The notes: generated by a model from the sequence alone, not told the origin. Positions 17,772-25,721 are shown, numbered from the stretch's first letter. The stretch: 64,000 bases of DNA from an uncultured Cuneatibacter sp. (GCA_934234215.1 CAKQHB010000012.1:18023-82022), one strand, 5' to 3'. Translations and numbers: made by a program.

Positions 17772-17992
17772 TAAAAAAAGAGTCCATCCCTGTAATAGGA
17801 ACGAACTCAATAAAACCACCTCTTACAGCATACCATCATATGCGTTCCCGATAACGGCGGGATGCCGGCTCAGCCTACATATCGACCTGCTGCTCAGGAG
17901 TGATTTTCTGCTATCCGCTACTGGCTCCGGGCTATCACCATCCCCGGCTCGCTTTGGCACTTCACGAATACATACTGTCTCCATCAATGCAT
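17772..17992 (-). promoter_or_regulatory. T-box leader of ileS (Ile specifier)
   Basis: On the minus strand the stem I region holds the conserved GCGAGCCGGGGATGGTG block (near 17940-17957). The specifier ATC (17904-17902, in GAAAATCACTC) reads isoleucine. The antiterminator bulge contains TGGT, matching an acceptor end ACCA of tRNA-Ile, in the T-box AGGTGGT near 17815-17822. The competing terminator is an 11-pair stem GAGTTCGTTCC / GGGATGGACTC (17808-17780) followed by seven T. In the alternative fold GTAAGAGG pairs with CCTATTAC. Uncharged tRNA-Ile should favour read-through into ileS. Confidence 0.93.
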
Positions 17993-18012
17993 TTTACTAT
18001 ACATACTGTTTA

Positions 18013-18041
18013 AGTATATCCACCTGCCGAAATGTTGTCAA
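18013..18041 (-). promoter_or_regulatory. promoter of ileS leader
   Basis: TTGACA, 17-base spacer, TATACT on the minus strand, starting transcription about 15 bases before the T-box stem I. Confidence 0.75.
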
Positions 18042-18073
18042 TCCCGATTTCCTGCTATTTTTCACTTTTTCCC

Positions 18074-18580
18074 GCAATTTCCTACACCTTTTTCGCTACA
18101 GTGGCGCAAAAACCAATCGCATTTGCAAAAGCAGTCGAACCGTACTTCAATCACCTGCGAGATTTCCTGCTGCGATGGTGCAGCTTTTTTCTCGTCATTC
18201 ACGATAACTCGCCTTACGGCTCAGGCAGATCGTTCATGACGAAAGCTGCACCTACTCCGCTACGGAAATATCGCAATGTGATTTACAGCACGGTCCGACT
18301 GCTTTTCCTAATCGCTGCTGATTCGATAGCTCTATCGTGGCGCGATTTTTCGGGAAACAAGAAGAAACCGATAGATGCTGGCGCAAGCAGCAGGGCGAAT
18401 TTTCGAGAAGCGAGGAAGAACGCTCATTGGCGATAGCATTGCGTGAATTTCCGTCACACATTTGAGCTGCGCTGCCAGACGCAAACTGTTTGAATCGTAG
18501 ATGAGTTTTTGCGTCTGGCAGAAAAAGCAGCAAAAAAGGTGTAGGAAATTACGCACGCTATCAAAATGAGCGTTCTTCCT
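18074..18580. repeat. tandem long imperfect palindromes (no gene)
   Basis: The 0.5 kb between the ileS promoter and plsC holds no credible gene. Palindrome A (18131-18302) has arms of about 75 bases, 18131-18205 and 18229-18302, matching over their whole length; innermost is GTGCAGCTTT...TCGTCAT against ATGACGAAAGCTGCAC. Palindrome B (18413-18580) has arms starting AGGAAGAACGCTCATT and ending AATGAGCGTTCTTCCT, with an inner GCCAGACGCAAA / TTTTGCGTCTGGC stem. An 18-base segment AATTTCCTACACCTTTTT at 18076-18093 recurs inverted at 18533-18550 within B. The elements could fold into long RNA hairpins or be MITE-like remnants; no transposase is nearby. Confidence 0.65.
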
Positions 18581-18590
18581 GCTTCTGCAG

Positions 18591-18619
18591 AAAAAAGCCT
18601 GCCGCTTACTGCGGCAGAC
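18591..18619 (-). terminator. intrinsic terminator overlapping the end of plsC
   Basis: GTCTGCCGC / GCGGCAGGC stem followed by TTTTTT. The plsC stop codon lies in the hairpin loop. Confidence 0.85.
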
Positions 18620-19349
18620 CTTCCATTTCTTCTAGCATATTTTCGATGAGCTTCTGCGTATACGCCCCACTAAACTTCCGATCCTCCGGCGCTAAATCCT
18701 TGATGTAAAACGGTTCTCCGAAGCGGAATGTAACGTGTGTGCTCCGGATGAACGGGAAGTGTGCCTCAAAGATCTGATCGCTGCCAACGATTGCCAGCGG
18801 CACAACCGGGCATCCGCTCTTTTCGGCGATTTTCAGACTGCCCTCTTTAAAGGGAAGCATCTTGCCATCGGGTGCGGGACCGCGGGTACCTTCCGGGAAG
18901 ACCCACATAGAGACACCGGACTTGACCTGGGCGATAGCTGCCAGAATGACTTTCAAGCCCTGACGGGTATCGTTTCGATCGAGGAACAGGCATCGGATCA
19001 GCTTCATCCAGGAAGACAGCAGCGGAACTTTTTTCAGTTCGATCTTAGAAATATATCCGCTGATGCCGGGAACCAGCGTGTAACCGATGATCGTATCGAA
19101 GATACTCCGGTGATTTCCGATGTAGAGAACTGCTCTGTCGGTCGGAATGTTTTCCTGGCCGATGACAGTAAGCTTCACACCGGACAGCCACATGATCGCC
19201 TTAAATGCAAAGTTGATCAACGCATGCGCCACGCGGTCTTTTGCCTCCTGTCCCTTCCATTTTCCGATCAGAAATTCTACAAACTGCATCGGAATCATGC
19301 AGATCAGAAAAATCACTGCAAAGAGCAGTGTTATAATAGCTCGAATCAT
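18606..19349 (-). CDS. plsC: 1-acyl-sn-glycerol-3-phosphate acyltransferase
   Basis: A 247-residue membrane acyltransferase that makes phosphatidic acid from lysophosphatidic acid. N-terminal membrane helix (residues 2-22), catalytic NHRSIFD (HX4D), FLDRNDTRQG region, substrate-binding FPEGTRG, and VVPLAIVG. The start is placed at MIRAIITLLF, with GGAG six bases upstream. The reading frame stays open for 54 more codons, but that part (including KKAADALFF) is translated from the repeat at 19362-19495 and is not expected to be protein. Acts at the cytoplasmic membrane in phospholipid synthesis. Confidence 0.92.
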   Translation of the reverse strand: MIRAIITLLFAVIFLICMIPMQFVEFLIGKWKGQEAKDRVAHALINFAFKAIMWLSGVKLTVIGQENIPTDRAVLYIGNHRSIFDTIIGYTLVPGISGYISKIELKKVPLLSSWMKLIRCLFLDRNDTRQGLKVILAAIAQVKSGVSMWVFPEGTRGPAPDGKMLPFKEGSLKIAEKSGCPVVPLAIVGSDQIFEAHFPFIRSTHVTFRFGEPFYIKDLAPEDRKFSGAYTQKLIENMLEEMEGLPQ

Positions 19350-19361
19350 ACTATTCTCCAT

Positions 19362-19495
19362 TCCGGAGCGTTTCTCGCGACGGGGCGACGGAAAATCGTG
19401 TATACGAGTTTTCGTCTGCCATAAATACCATGTTTGCGACGCTCCGGCGCAAACTGGATGGGTGAAAAAGAGCGCATCAGCGGCTTTTTTCACAC
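19362..19495 (-). repeat. intergenic repeat family R1, copy a
   Basis: About 133 bases, nearly identical to copy b at 27414-27546. Outer inverted arms are CCGGAGCG (19363-19370) and CGCTCCGG (19440-19447). Inside, GACGGAAAATCG pairs imperfectly with CGAGTTTTCGTC. The other end forms GTGAAAAA/TTTTTCAC around a GCCGCTGATGCGCT core. It sits between the end of pncB (19508) and the start of plsC (19349), ending just before the plsC ribosome-binding site, in the same orientation to the following gene as copy b. Confidence 0.85.
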
Positions 19496-19507
19496 TATCT
19501 CCTGAAA

Positions 19508-20980
19508 TCATTTCTTATTATAGAAATGGGGATCATGTGCCTCGTTCAGTAAACGGTTCTTCATATCAAACAGCTTCTGGGACAGATCCACATATACACG
19601 ATGAGGATTTGTCAAACGCTTTGTCTCCGGCCACAGCGTATCCAGCTCGCTCTTGCAGTAAGCCTGAATATCCATAAGCTTCGGAGTCTCGTATATGCAG
19701 GTGCCGTTCCTGAAGATCGGAACCAGCATCTCGCGCATTTCGTAAGTGCCGCCTTCCAGATAAGTCTTCTTCCAGGTGTCAATTGGATCGAACAGCATCA
19801 GTGGCTCATTTGGATCGTACTCTTCACCAACCAGACAGATCAGATCTGCGATAATCTTGTGATCGTCCTTGGAATAAATACGGTAAATCGTCTTGTTGCC
19901 TGGGTTTGTGACCTTCTCGGTGTTCTCGGAAACCTTGATCTTCGGGCTGAACTCACCGGTCGTGGGATCCTGAATGGCAGCCAGCTTGTAAACGCCGCCG
20001 AAGGAAGACCAATCTGCGGAAGTAATCATCTTTGTACCAACGCCCCAGGAATGAATCTCGCAGCCCTGACTCTTCAGGCTCTGGATGATGAGTTCGTCCA
20101 GATCGTTGGAAGCCGAAATCACTGCATCGGGAAATCCGGCTTCGTCCAGCATCTTGCGAGCCTTCTTCGATAAGTAAGTCAGGTCACCGGAGTCAAGGCG
20201 GATACCGTAGAAGGTCAGCGGAATGCCTGCCTCACGCATCTCTTTGAAGACCTGAATCGCATGGGGAACACCGGAACGCAATGTATCATAAGTATCTACC
20301 AGCAAAATACAAGCGCTTGGATACTGCTTTGCGTAAGCACGGAATGCGGTCAGCTCATCCGGGAAACTCATGATCCAGCTGTGCGCATGGGTTCCCTTGA
20401 TCGGAACATCAAACATCTGACCGGCCAGTACATTAGAAGTGCCGATACAGCCAGCGATCATCGCCGCTCTCGCACCATAAATACCGGCATCAGGACCCTG
20501 TGCGCGGCGCAGTCCAAATTCCATGACACCGTCACCGGCAGCTGCATGTACAACGCGGGAGGTCTTTGTTGCGATCAGGGACTGGTGATTGATAATATTT
20601 AAAATCGCAGTCTCCACAAGCTGTGCTTCCATGATCGGCGCAACCACCTTTACCATCGGCTCGCGGGGGAACATCACAGATCCCTCCGGAATCGCATACA
20701 GGTCGCCGGTGAAGTGATAACTTCTCAGGTAGTCGAGAAAATCTTCCTCAAACAGACCTGTGCTGCGCAGATAGTCGATGTCGTCATAATTAAAAGAAAG
20801 TTCCTTAATATAATCAATGACCTGTTCCAGACCTGCAGAAATGGAAAATCCGTTGTCGCAGGGATTCTGGCGGAAGAAGGCGTCAAAAACAACGACTTCT
20901 TTGATATTTTCTTTAAAATAACCCTGCATCATCGTCAACTCATATAAGTCGGTCAACAGGGTCAGGTTACGTCCTGCCAT
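19508..20980 (-). CDS. pncB: nicotinate phosphoribosyltransferase
   Basis: A 490-residue NAPRTase that forms nicotinate mononucleotide from nicotinate and PRPP (NAD salvage). Start MAGRNLTLLTDLYELTMMQG is the family signature; other blocks are DFGLRRA-like EFGLRRAQGPD, the GTHAHSWIMSF catalytic histidine region, IRLDSGDLTYLSKKARKMLD, and SWGVGTKMITS. C-terminal zinc-type extension is not evident. Good promoter at 21034-21061. Followed by repeat R1a and plsC. Confidence 0.95.
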   Translation of the reverse strand: MAGRNLTLLTDLYELTMMQGYFKENIKEVVVFDAFFRQNPCDNGFSISAGLEQVIDYIKELSFNYDDIDYLRSTGLFEEDFLDYLRSYHFTGDLYAIPEGSVMFPREPMVKVVAPIMEAQLVETAILNIINHQSLIATKTSRVVHAAAGDGVMEFGLRRAQGPDAGIYGARAAMIAGCIGTSNVLAGQMFDVPIKGTHAHSWIMSFPDELTAFRAYAKQYPSACILLVDTYDTLRSGVPHAIQVFKEMREAGIPLTFYGIRLDSGDLTYLSKKARKMLDEAGFPDAVISASNDLDELIIQSLKSQGCEIHSWGVGTKMITSADWSSFGGVYKLAAIQDPTTGEFSPKIKVSENTEKVTNPGNKTIYRIYSKDDHKIIADLICLVGEEYDPNEPLMLFDPIDTWKKTYLEGGTYEMREMLVPIFRNGTCIYETPKLMDIQAYCKSELDTLWPETKRLTNPHRVYVDLSQKLFDMKNRLLNEAHDPHFYNKK

Positions 20981-21033
20981 TGGTACTATCCTCCTTTACA
21001 GTCTGCTTTTAGAGCAGAGCAGACCTTTTTAAC

Positions 21034-21061
21034 AGTATAACATTTCGAAGGAAAAGTGCAA
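21034..21061 (-). promoter_or_regulatory. promoter of pncB
   Basis: TTGCAC, 16-base spacer, TATACT on the minus strand, about 55 bases before the pncB start. Confidence 0.6.
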
Positions 21062-21144
21062 GAAATTTCTGTTCTTTCTTTGCCCTCGGAAACAGCCGGA
21101 CCAGCTGCAGTCTTGAAATTCGCGACTGTAAAGAGGCCCCAATT

Positions 21145-22056
21145 TCACTTCTCCTGCCCCAGCTTTCGATACTGCAGCGGTGTCAGCCGATGATGCTGCC
21201 GAAAGATTTTTCCGAAGTAGCTGCTTGTCCCAAATCCGGTTTCCAGAGCGATGTCCAGGATGCTGCGATCCGTGTTCATGAGAAGCACCTGTGCATTTTC
21301 GAGGCGCACTGACAACAAATATTCTGCCGGAGTGATGCCGATGCTGTTTTGGAACAATCGAAAGCATTCCCGCTCGCTGATGGGGATACATTCCGCGATG
21401 GCGCGGACGGTGAGCTTTTCCCGAAAATGCTCCTGAATGTATCCCATCATCCGTTTCATGCGCTCGTCTTCCGCAGTGCGGGAGCTTTTTTCGCGAAGGC
21501 CCTGCAGTGTCATTGCCCGACTGTAAACTTCTTCCCAAAGGTCGGAAAATAAGGTTCGCATGCGCATTTCAAAGAAGGGCTTACGCTCTTCCAGAAGCGC
21601 CGGTCCCTGCTGAATCAGCTCCAGAAACGGGCGGCTGCCCGGATCTCCCACGAAGAAAGGGATTGCGTCCAGTTGCTCACTTTCTGCTACCGGCGCGATA
21701 TATTTCACATCCAGTAAACTGCCCGCAGTACCGGCAAGGAAGGTACAGTCAAAAAACTGGATCTGCATCCGCGTCTCCCGCTTTGGTTCCTGCGACTGCA
21801 AATAATGCAGAACGCCAGAATTGATGAAGATGGCATCGCCCTCGTGCAGTAAATAAGAAGTACGGTTCGTCTTATACAGAACGCTGCCGCCTGTCACATA
21901 TCCAATTTCAAATTCTTCATGCCAGTGCCACGGAATATCCGCCTGAAATGGTCTGCTATATCCGGCAGTATACATCCCGTAGTGCAGCATCTCACTCTGA
22001 TAGTTAATGGTTTCCTTCAGTCGTCGATCCAGATCGACCGGTTGCTGCTGTCCCAT
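21145..22056 (-). CDS. AraC-family transcriptional regulator
   Basis: A 303-residue regulator. N-terminal cupin sensor domain (HWHEEFEIGYVTGGSVLYK, then LLHEGDAIFINSGVLHYLQS) and C-terminal double helix-turn-helix (residues about 205-300: LTVRAIAECIPISERECFRL, then SILDIALETGFGTSSYFGKI, FRQHHRLTPLQYRK). Such proteins usually sense a sugar. It is divergent from the GH120 gene with 192 bases between starts, so control of that xylosidase is the natural inference. No transporter is adjacent. Confidence 0.92.
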   Translation of the reverse strand: MGQQQPVDLDRRLKETINYQSEMLHYGMYTAGYSRPFQADIPWHWHEEFEIGYVTGGSVLYKTNRTSYLLHEGDAIFINSGVLHYLQSQEPKRETRMQIQFFDCTFLAGTAGSLLDVKYIAPVAESEQLDAIPFFVGDPGSRPFLELIQQGPALLEERKPFFEMRMRTLFSDLWEEVYSRAMTLQGLREKSSRTAEDERMKRMMGYIQEHFREKLTVRAIAECIPISERECFRLFQNSIGITPAEYLLSVRLENAQVLLMNTDRSILDIALETGFGTSSYFGKIFRQHHRLTPLQYRKLGQEK

Positions 22057-22140
22057 GTTTCTTCTCCCAGCAATTCCCGTGATGGCGGAAATTTAATATT
22101 TCAAGTCAGTATAGTTATTTTTGTTCTGATTTTCATGCGG

Positions 22141-22146
22141 TATAAT
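22141..22146 (+). promoter_or_regulatory. -10 element of the GH120 gene
   Basis: TATAAT about 100 bases before the GH120 start. No good -35 at the right spacing, fitting an activator-dependent promoter. A TATACT on the opposite strand at 22108-22113 may serve the AraC gene. Confidence 0.45.
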
Positions 22147-22248
22147 GATATCAAATTCAAAGACATTCTGCAATCATGTTCTGTATTTTTCTCAAAAATC
22201 AGTCCGGATTGTAAGCCAAAATATCTTTATAGAATGGAGGGTTTTCCT

Positions 22249-24261
22249 ATGATTTATTATGTTTCTGCAGATGCTGCACGCACCGGAAACGGCTCCAAGG
22301 AGCATCCGTTCCAGACGATCACGGAAGCAGCGAACCTCGCAAAAGCCGGCGATGAAGTCATTGTTGCTCCCGGCACTTACCGCGAGTATGTCAATCCCAT
22401 CAATGGCGGTACAGATGATGAGCATCGCATCACTTACCGTTCCGAGGTACCGCTTGGCGCTGTTATCACCGGAGCCGAGCGTATTCAGAACTGGACACAG
22501 GTTGATGGCAATGTCTGGATGGCACGCATCCCCAACGGACTATTCGGTTCTTACAATCCCTACACCACCGTGATTCATGGTGACTGGTATCGCGCAAAGG
22601 TTCCGGTACATACCGGTGAAGTTTATCTGAATGGCAAGGCTCTTTACGAAGTCTTCTCTATGGAAGATGTCAAGAATCCCGTTGTCTACAAGGCTTCCTG
22701 GGATCCGGAATTTACGACACATGTGTGGTACACCATTCAGGACGGCGACTACACTGTGATCTACGCAAACTTCCAGGGCGCTGATCCGAATGAGGAGATC
22801 GTTGATATCAATGTGCGCCGCAACTGCTTTTACCCGGACAAGACCGGCGTAAACTACATCACTCTGTCCGGATTTGTAGTAAAGCAGGCCGCTACCACAT
22901 GGGCACCGCCCACCGCTTATCAGGAGGGTATGATCGGCCCGCATTGGTCCAAGGGCTGGATCATCGAAGACTGTGAAGTGTCTGATTCCAGATGCTCCGG
23001 TATTTCCCTCGGCAAATATTTGCAGCCGAATAATGAAAACAAGTGGACGACCGGCTATTTCAAGGATGGTACGCAGACCGAGCGTGATGCCATCTGTCAG
23101 GCGCAGAGAGAGGGCTGGCTGAAAGAGAATATCGGTTCTCATATCATCCGCCGCTGCAACATCCACGATTGTGGACAGACTGGTATTGTCGGACACCTAG
23201 GCGGCGTTTTCTCCATCATCGAGGATAACCACATTCATCATATCAACAACAAGCAGGATCTGGCCGGCGCTGAGATCGGCGGCATCAAGATGCACGCAGC
23301 CATCGACGTTGTTTACCGCCGCAACCACATCCATCACTGCACCCGCGGTCTGTGGCTTGACTGGCAGGCACAGGGTACTCGTGTGACCCAGAATCTGTTC
23401 CACGACAATATGCCTCCGAAGGGCACGGAGATCAAGGATGGTCTGGCACTGGCAGAGGATATTTTCGTTGAGGTTTCTCACGGACCGACGCTGATTGACA
23501 ACAACCTGCTGCTTTCCACCTGCGCAGGACGTCTCAGCACACAGGGTCTTGCCTTTGTTCATAACCTCATCGCAGGCTCCTTCACCTGGGTCGGCGATGG
23601 TGTTGATAATGGCGGCAGACGCCTGCCCACCCCGCGCTACACGCCTTATCATGTACCGCACCGCACAGAAGTTGCCGGATTCATGACGATCCTGCACGGC
23701 GATGCCCGTTTCTACAACAACATCTTCGTACAGCAGAGCTACCTGCCGGAATACGAGGAATTTGCAAAGGCAACAAACAATTACTCCATGCAGCGGTTCC
23801 AGTTTACCTGCGGCACCAAGCCCTATGACGGCTACCTGACTGCGGACGAGTATTTCGTACAGTTCGACAAGAGTGCAACCGAGGATCGCGAAGGCCGCGA
23901 TATTTATTACGACCACCTGCCGATCTACACCGGCGGAAATGTGTACTTCAACGGCGCACAGCCCTGCGACAAGGAGCAGAATTACAAGGTTGACACTGAG
24001 CATACGATCACACTGAATCTGGTCGAAAAGGACGGCAGCTGCACATTGGAGACCAATCTGTACGACTATCTGCCGAAATTTGAGACCCAGATCATCAGCA
24101 CCGAGCTGCTGGGCGAAGCTTTCGAGCCGGAGCAAAAATTCGAAAATCCGGACGGCACCCCGATCCTGTTCAATCAGGACTACTTCGGCAAGAAGCGCGA
24201 CATCATGCCTTATGCCGGACCGTTCGTATGCGGCTGTGAAGCAAAAGATGCGTTATTCTAA
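22249..24261 (+). CDS. GH120-family beta-xylosidase
   Basis: A 670-residue right-handed beta-helix glycosidase. It matches the pattern I remember for GH120 XylC of Thermoanaerobacterium: YANFQGADPNEE, INVRRNCFYP, WAPPTAYQ, GPHWSKGWIIEDCEV, VGHLGGVFS and GLWLDWQAQGTRV. The two catalytic acids align to D371 (in WLDWQAQG, nucleophile) and E408 (in IFVEVSHGP, acid/base), with a longer spacer between them than in XylC. No signal peptide, so it should cleave imported xylo-oligosaccharides in the cytoplasm. The start MIYYVSADAA has GGAGGG seven bases upstream; the frame is open 110 codons further but without support. Confidence 0.88.
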   Translation: MIYYVSADAARTGNGSKEHPFQTITEAANLAKAGDEVIVAPGTYREYVNPINGGTDDEHRITYRSEVPLGAVITGAERIQNWTQVDGNVWMARIPNGLFGSYNPYTTVIHGDWYRAKVPVHTGEVYLNGKALYEVFSMEDVKNPVVYKASWDPEFTTHVWYTIQDGDYTVIYANFQGADPNEEIVDINVRRNCFYPDKTGVNYITLSGFVVKQAATTWAPPTAYQEGMIGPHWSKGWIIEDCEVSDSRCSGISLGKYLQPNNENKWTTGYFKDGTQTERDAICQAQREGWLKENIGSHIIRRCNIHDCGQTGIVGHLGGVFSIIEDNHIHHINNKQDLAGAEIGGIKMHAAIDVVYRRNHIHHCTRGLWLDWQAQGTRVTQNLFHDNMPPKGTEIKDGLALAEDIFVEVSHGPTLIDNNLLLSTCAGRLSTQGLAFVHNLIAGSFTWVGDGVDNGGRRLPTPRYTPYHVPHRTEVAGFMTILHGDARFYNNIFVQQSYLPEYEEFAKATNNYSMQRFQFTCGTKPYDGYLTADEYFVQFDKSATEDREGRDIYYDHLPIYTGGNVYFNGAQPCDKEQNYKVDTEHTITLNLVEKDGSCTLETNLYDYLPKFETQIISTELLGEAFEPEQKFENPDGTPILFNQDYFGKKRDIMPYAGPFVCGCEAKDALF

Positions 24262-24308
24262 AGACGTTTGGTCATGATCTCTCCTCCCTGAGATCACGGT
24301 TTACCCCG

Positions 24309-24356
24309 AAAAGAGGATTCCAAAGCAGGTCAAAAGCCTGTGGGAATCCTCTTTTT
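24309..24356 (+). terminator. intrinsic terminator of the GH120 gene
   Basis: AAAGAGGATTCC pairs with GGAATCCTCTTT across a loop that itself contains CAGG...CCTG, then TTTTTCT. Confidence 0.85.
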
Positions 24357-24365
24357 CTATACAGC

Positions 24366-24506
24366 AAAATAGAATCCTGCTCCGCAGGATTCTCCGCCTG
24401 CGGCGGGTCGCGAAGCGACAAATTCTGTTCCGCCGCAGTGCGATCCATGCGGAGCGCTTTTTTACTTGATAGAAAATGCGACGCAATTTCCTATCAAGCA
24501 AAAAAG
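24366..24506 (-). repeat. intergenic repeat family R2, copy a
   Basis: 141 bases, about 95% identical to copy b (38137-38277) by my count of seven differences. Internal hairpins: AATCCTG-CTCCG-CAGGATT, GTCGC-GAA-GCGAC, and a terminal CTTGATAG...CTATCAAG stem. In copy b the terminal stem reads CTTTATAG...CTATAAAG, a paired change that keeps the base pair. Its end merges with the T-tract (minus strand) of the rplL terminator. Confidence 0.85.
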
Positions 24507-24536
24507 CTGGTACAGGCAAATGCCCATACCAGCTTC
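24500..24536 (-). terminator. intrinsic terminator after rplL
   Basis: AGCTGGTA / TACCAGCT stem with TTTTTT on the minus strand. Repeat R2a begins right at the T-tract. Confidence 0.9.
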
Positions 24537-24557
24537 TATTATCACTCGTAAATAAAA

Positions 24558-24935
24558 TTATTTCAGAGTAACCTTTGCGCCGATTTCTTCGAACTTCTTC
24601 TTAACGTCCTCAGCTTCTTCCTTGCTTACAGCTTCCTTCAGAGTCTTCGGAGCGCCTTCTACCATCTCCTTAGCTTCCTTCAGGCCCAGACCGGTGATCT
24701 CACGAACAACCTTGATAGCCTTGATCTTTGCGGATGCGTCAACCGGCTCCAGAACTACGTCGAACTCGGTCTTCTCTTCCTCAGCTGCTGCGCCAGCACC
24801 TGCTGCTGCAACTACAACGCCTGCTGCTGCAGATACGCCAAACTCTTCTTCACATGCCTTTACCAGGTCATTTAATTCCATAACGGATAACTCTTTGATA
24901 ACGTCGATAATCTCGGCAGTAGTCATCTTTGCCAT
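24558..24935 (-). CDS. rplL: 50S ribosomal protein L7/L12
   Basis: L7/L12 (125 residues) forms the stalk that recruits translation GTPases. N-terminal dimerisation helix (MAKMTTAEIIDVIKELSVME), alanine-rich hinge (residues 38-55), and C-terminal factor-binding domain (KIKAIKVVREITGLGLKEAK). Start set at MAKMTT after GGAGG; the upstream in-frame METs lie in the untranslated region. 93 bases after rplJ. In this genome it is followed by a terminator and not by rpoB. Confidence 0.96.
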   Translation of the reverse strand: MAKMTTAEIIDVIKELSVMELNDLVKACEEEFGVSAAAGVVVAAAGAGAAAEEEKTEFDVVLEPVDASAKIKAIKVVREITGLGLKEAKEMVEGAPKTLKEAVSKEEAEDVKKKFEEIGAKVTLK

Positions 24936-25028
24936 TTTTGTTTCCTCCATTTTTTAATCAATATTTTTTGTTCTTAGTAACAGATCAGGCAGCATGTACC
25001 TCTCTGTCGGTTACGATACAGCAATCTA

Positions 25029-25529
25029 TTATGCTGCTTCGCCTTCTCCGTCTTTCTCTGCAATCTGCTTGATAACACGAGCGAAATTTGCGATAGGAGA
25101 CTGGATGCTTCCAAGCAGCTTGGACAGCAGTTCGTTTCTGGACGGAATCTTTGCGATTGCCTCGATACCCTTAACATCGTAATAAGTACCTTCAACAACA
25201 CCACACTTCAGCTCCAGAGCATCTGCGGTCTCAGCAAACTTAGCCAGGATTCTGGCAGGAGCGGATGCATCATCCTTAGATACTGCGATAGCAGTAGGTC
25301 CCTGCAGAGCCTCGCTCAGGCACTCGAACTCGGTGCCCTTAATAGCCAGATTCAGCATGGTGTTCTTGTATACCTTGTAGGTTACACCAGCTTCTCTTAA
25401 CTGCTTACGCAGCTTTGTATCAGCTTCTACGGTTAAACCACGAGCGTCTACCAGAACAACACCCTGAGCGCCATCTAATAATGCAGAAATCTCTTCTACG
25501 ATCGGCTTCTTTAACTCAACTTTTGCCAT
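25029..25529 (-). CDS. rplJ: 50S ribosomal protein L10
   Basis: L10 (166 residues) anchors L7/L12 dimers on 23S rRNA. Start MAKVELKKPIVEEISALLDG with a good RBS (AAAGGAGG); the frame open to 25721 is leader. Conserved VLVDARGLTVEADTKLRKQL, VYKNTMLNLAIKGT and the C-terminal stalk helix. In many bacteria the L10-L12 complex represses its own mRNA; the leader at 25562-25684 supports this here. Confidence 0.96.
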   Translation of the reverse strand: MAKVELKKPIVEEISALLDGAQGVVLVDARGLTVEADTKLRKQLREAGVTYKVYKNTMLNLAIKGTEFECLSEALQGPTAIAVSKDDASAPARILAKFAETADALELKCGVVEGTYYDVKGIEAIAKIPSRNELLSKLLGSIQSPIANFARVIKQIAEKDGEGEAA

Positions 25530-25561
25530 TACGGTTACCTCCTTTATATATTTGAGGCCAA

Positions 25562-25684
25562 AGAAAAACCTCTCTGTCAAGACAGAGAGGATAATAAGCA
25601 TAACTGAGATATTCTCAAAACTTATCCTCGGCTGGCGGTAATTTCTTACGCTTACGTCTTGCGGCACCTGCTGTCTTCGGCATT
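25562..25684 (-). promoter_or_regulatory. ribosomal protein L10 leader with attenuator
   Basis: The minus strand carries the L10-leader core: AGACAGCAGGTGCCGCAAGACG, split here as AGACAGCAGGTGCCG then CAAGACG, and ACCGCCAGCCGAGG further on. It matches the Firmicutes L10 leader family. It is followed by a perfect terminator CCTCTCTGTC / GACAGAGAGG (25590-25569) and a T-rich tract. Excess L10(L12)4 should favour termination. Confidence 0.88.
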
Positions 25685-25692
25685 TCCCAAAT

Positions 25693-25721
25693 ATACTATC
25701 ACAGTTTTTCGAATAAGTCAA
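25693..25721 (-). promoter_or_regulatory. promoter of rplJ-rplL
   Basis: TTGACT, 17-base spacer, TAGTAT, directly before the L10 leader. It gives rplJL a start independent of rplKA. Confidence 0.6.

Noticed and set aside
18032..18556. Short ORFs (74-134 codons) in the palindromic region
   Set aside because: No recognizable motifs or ribosome-binding sites; explained by the inverted repeats.
19350..19511. N-terminal extension of plsC (54 extra codons)
   Set aside because: It is translated from repeat R1a, which recurs before an unrelated gene; a good ribosome-binding site supports the start at 19349.
21061..21144. Terminator of the AraC gene
   Set aside because: I looked for a stem with a T run on the minus strand here and found none convincing.
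22192..24135. Long opposite-strand ORFs over the GH120 gene
   Set aside because: Shadow frames of a clear family protein with catalytic residues on the plus strand.
24366..24506. R2 as a group IIC intron or IS element
   Set aside because: 141 bases, no reverse transcriptase or transposase, no intron domain V/VI pattern that I can see; only the terminator preference is similar.
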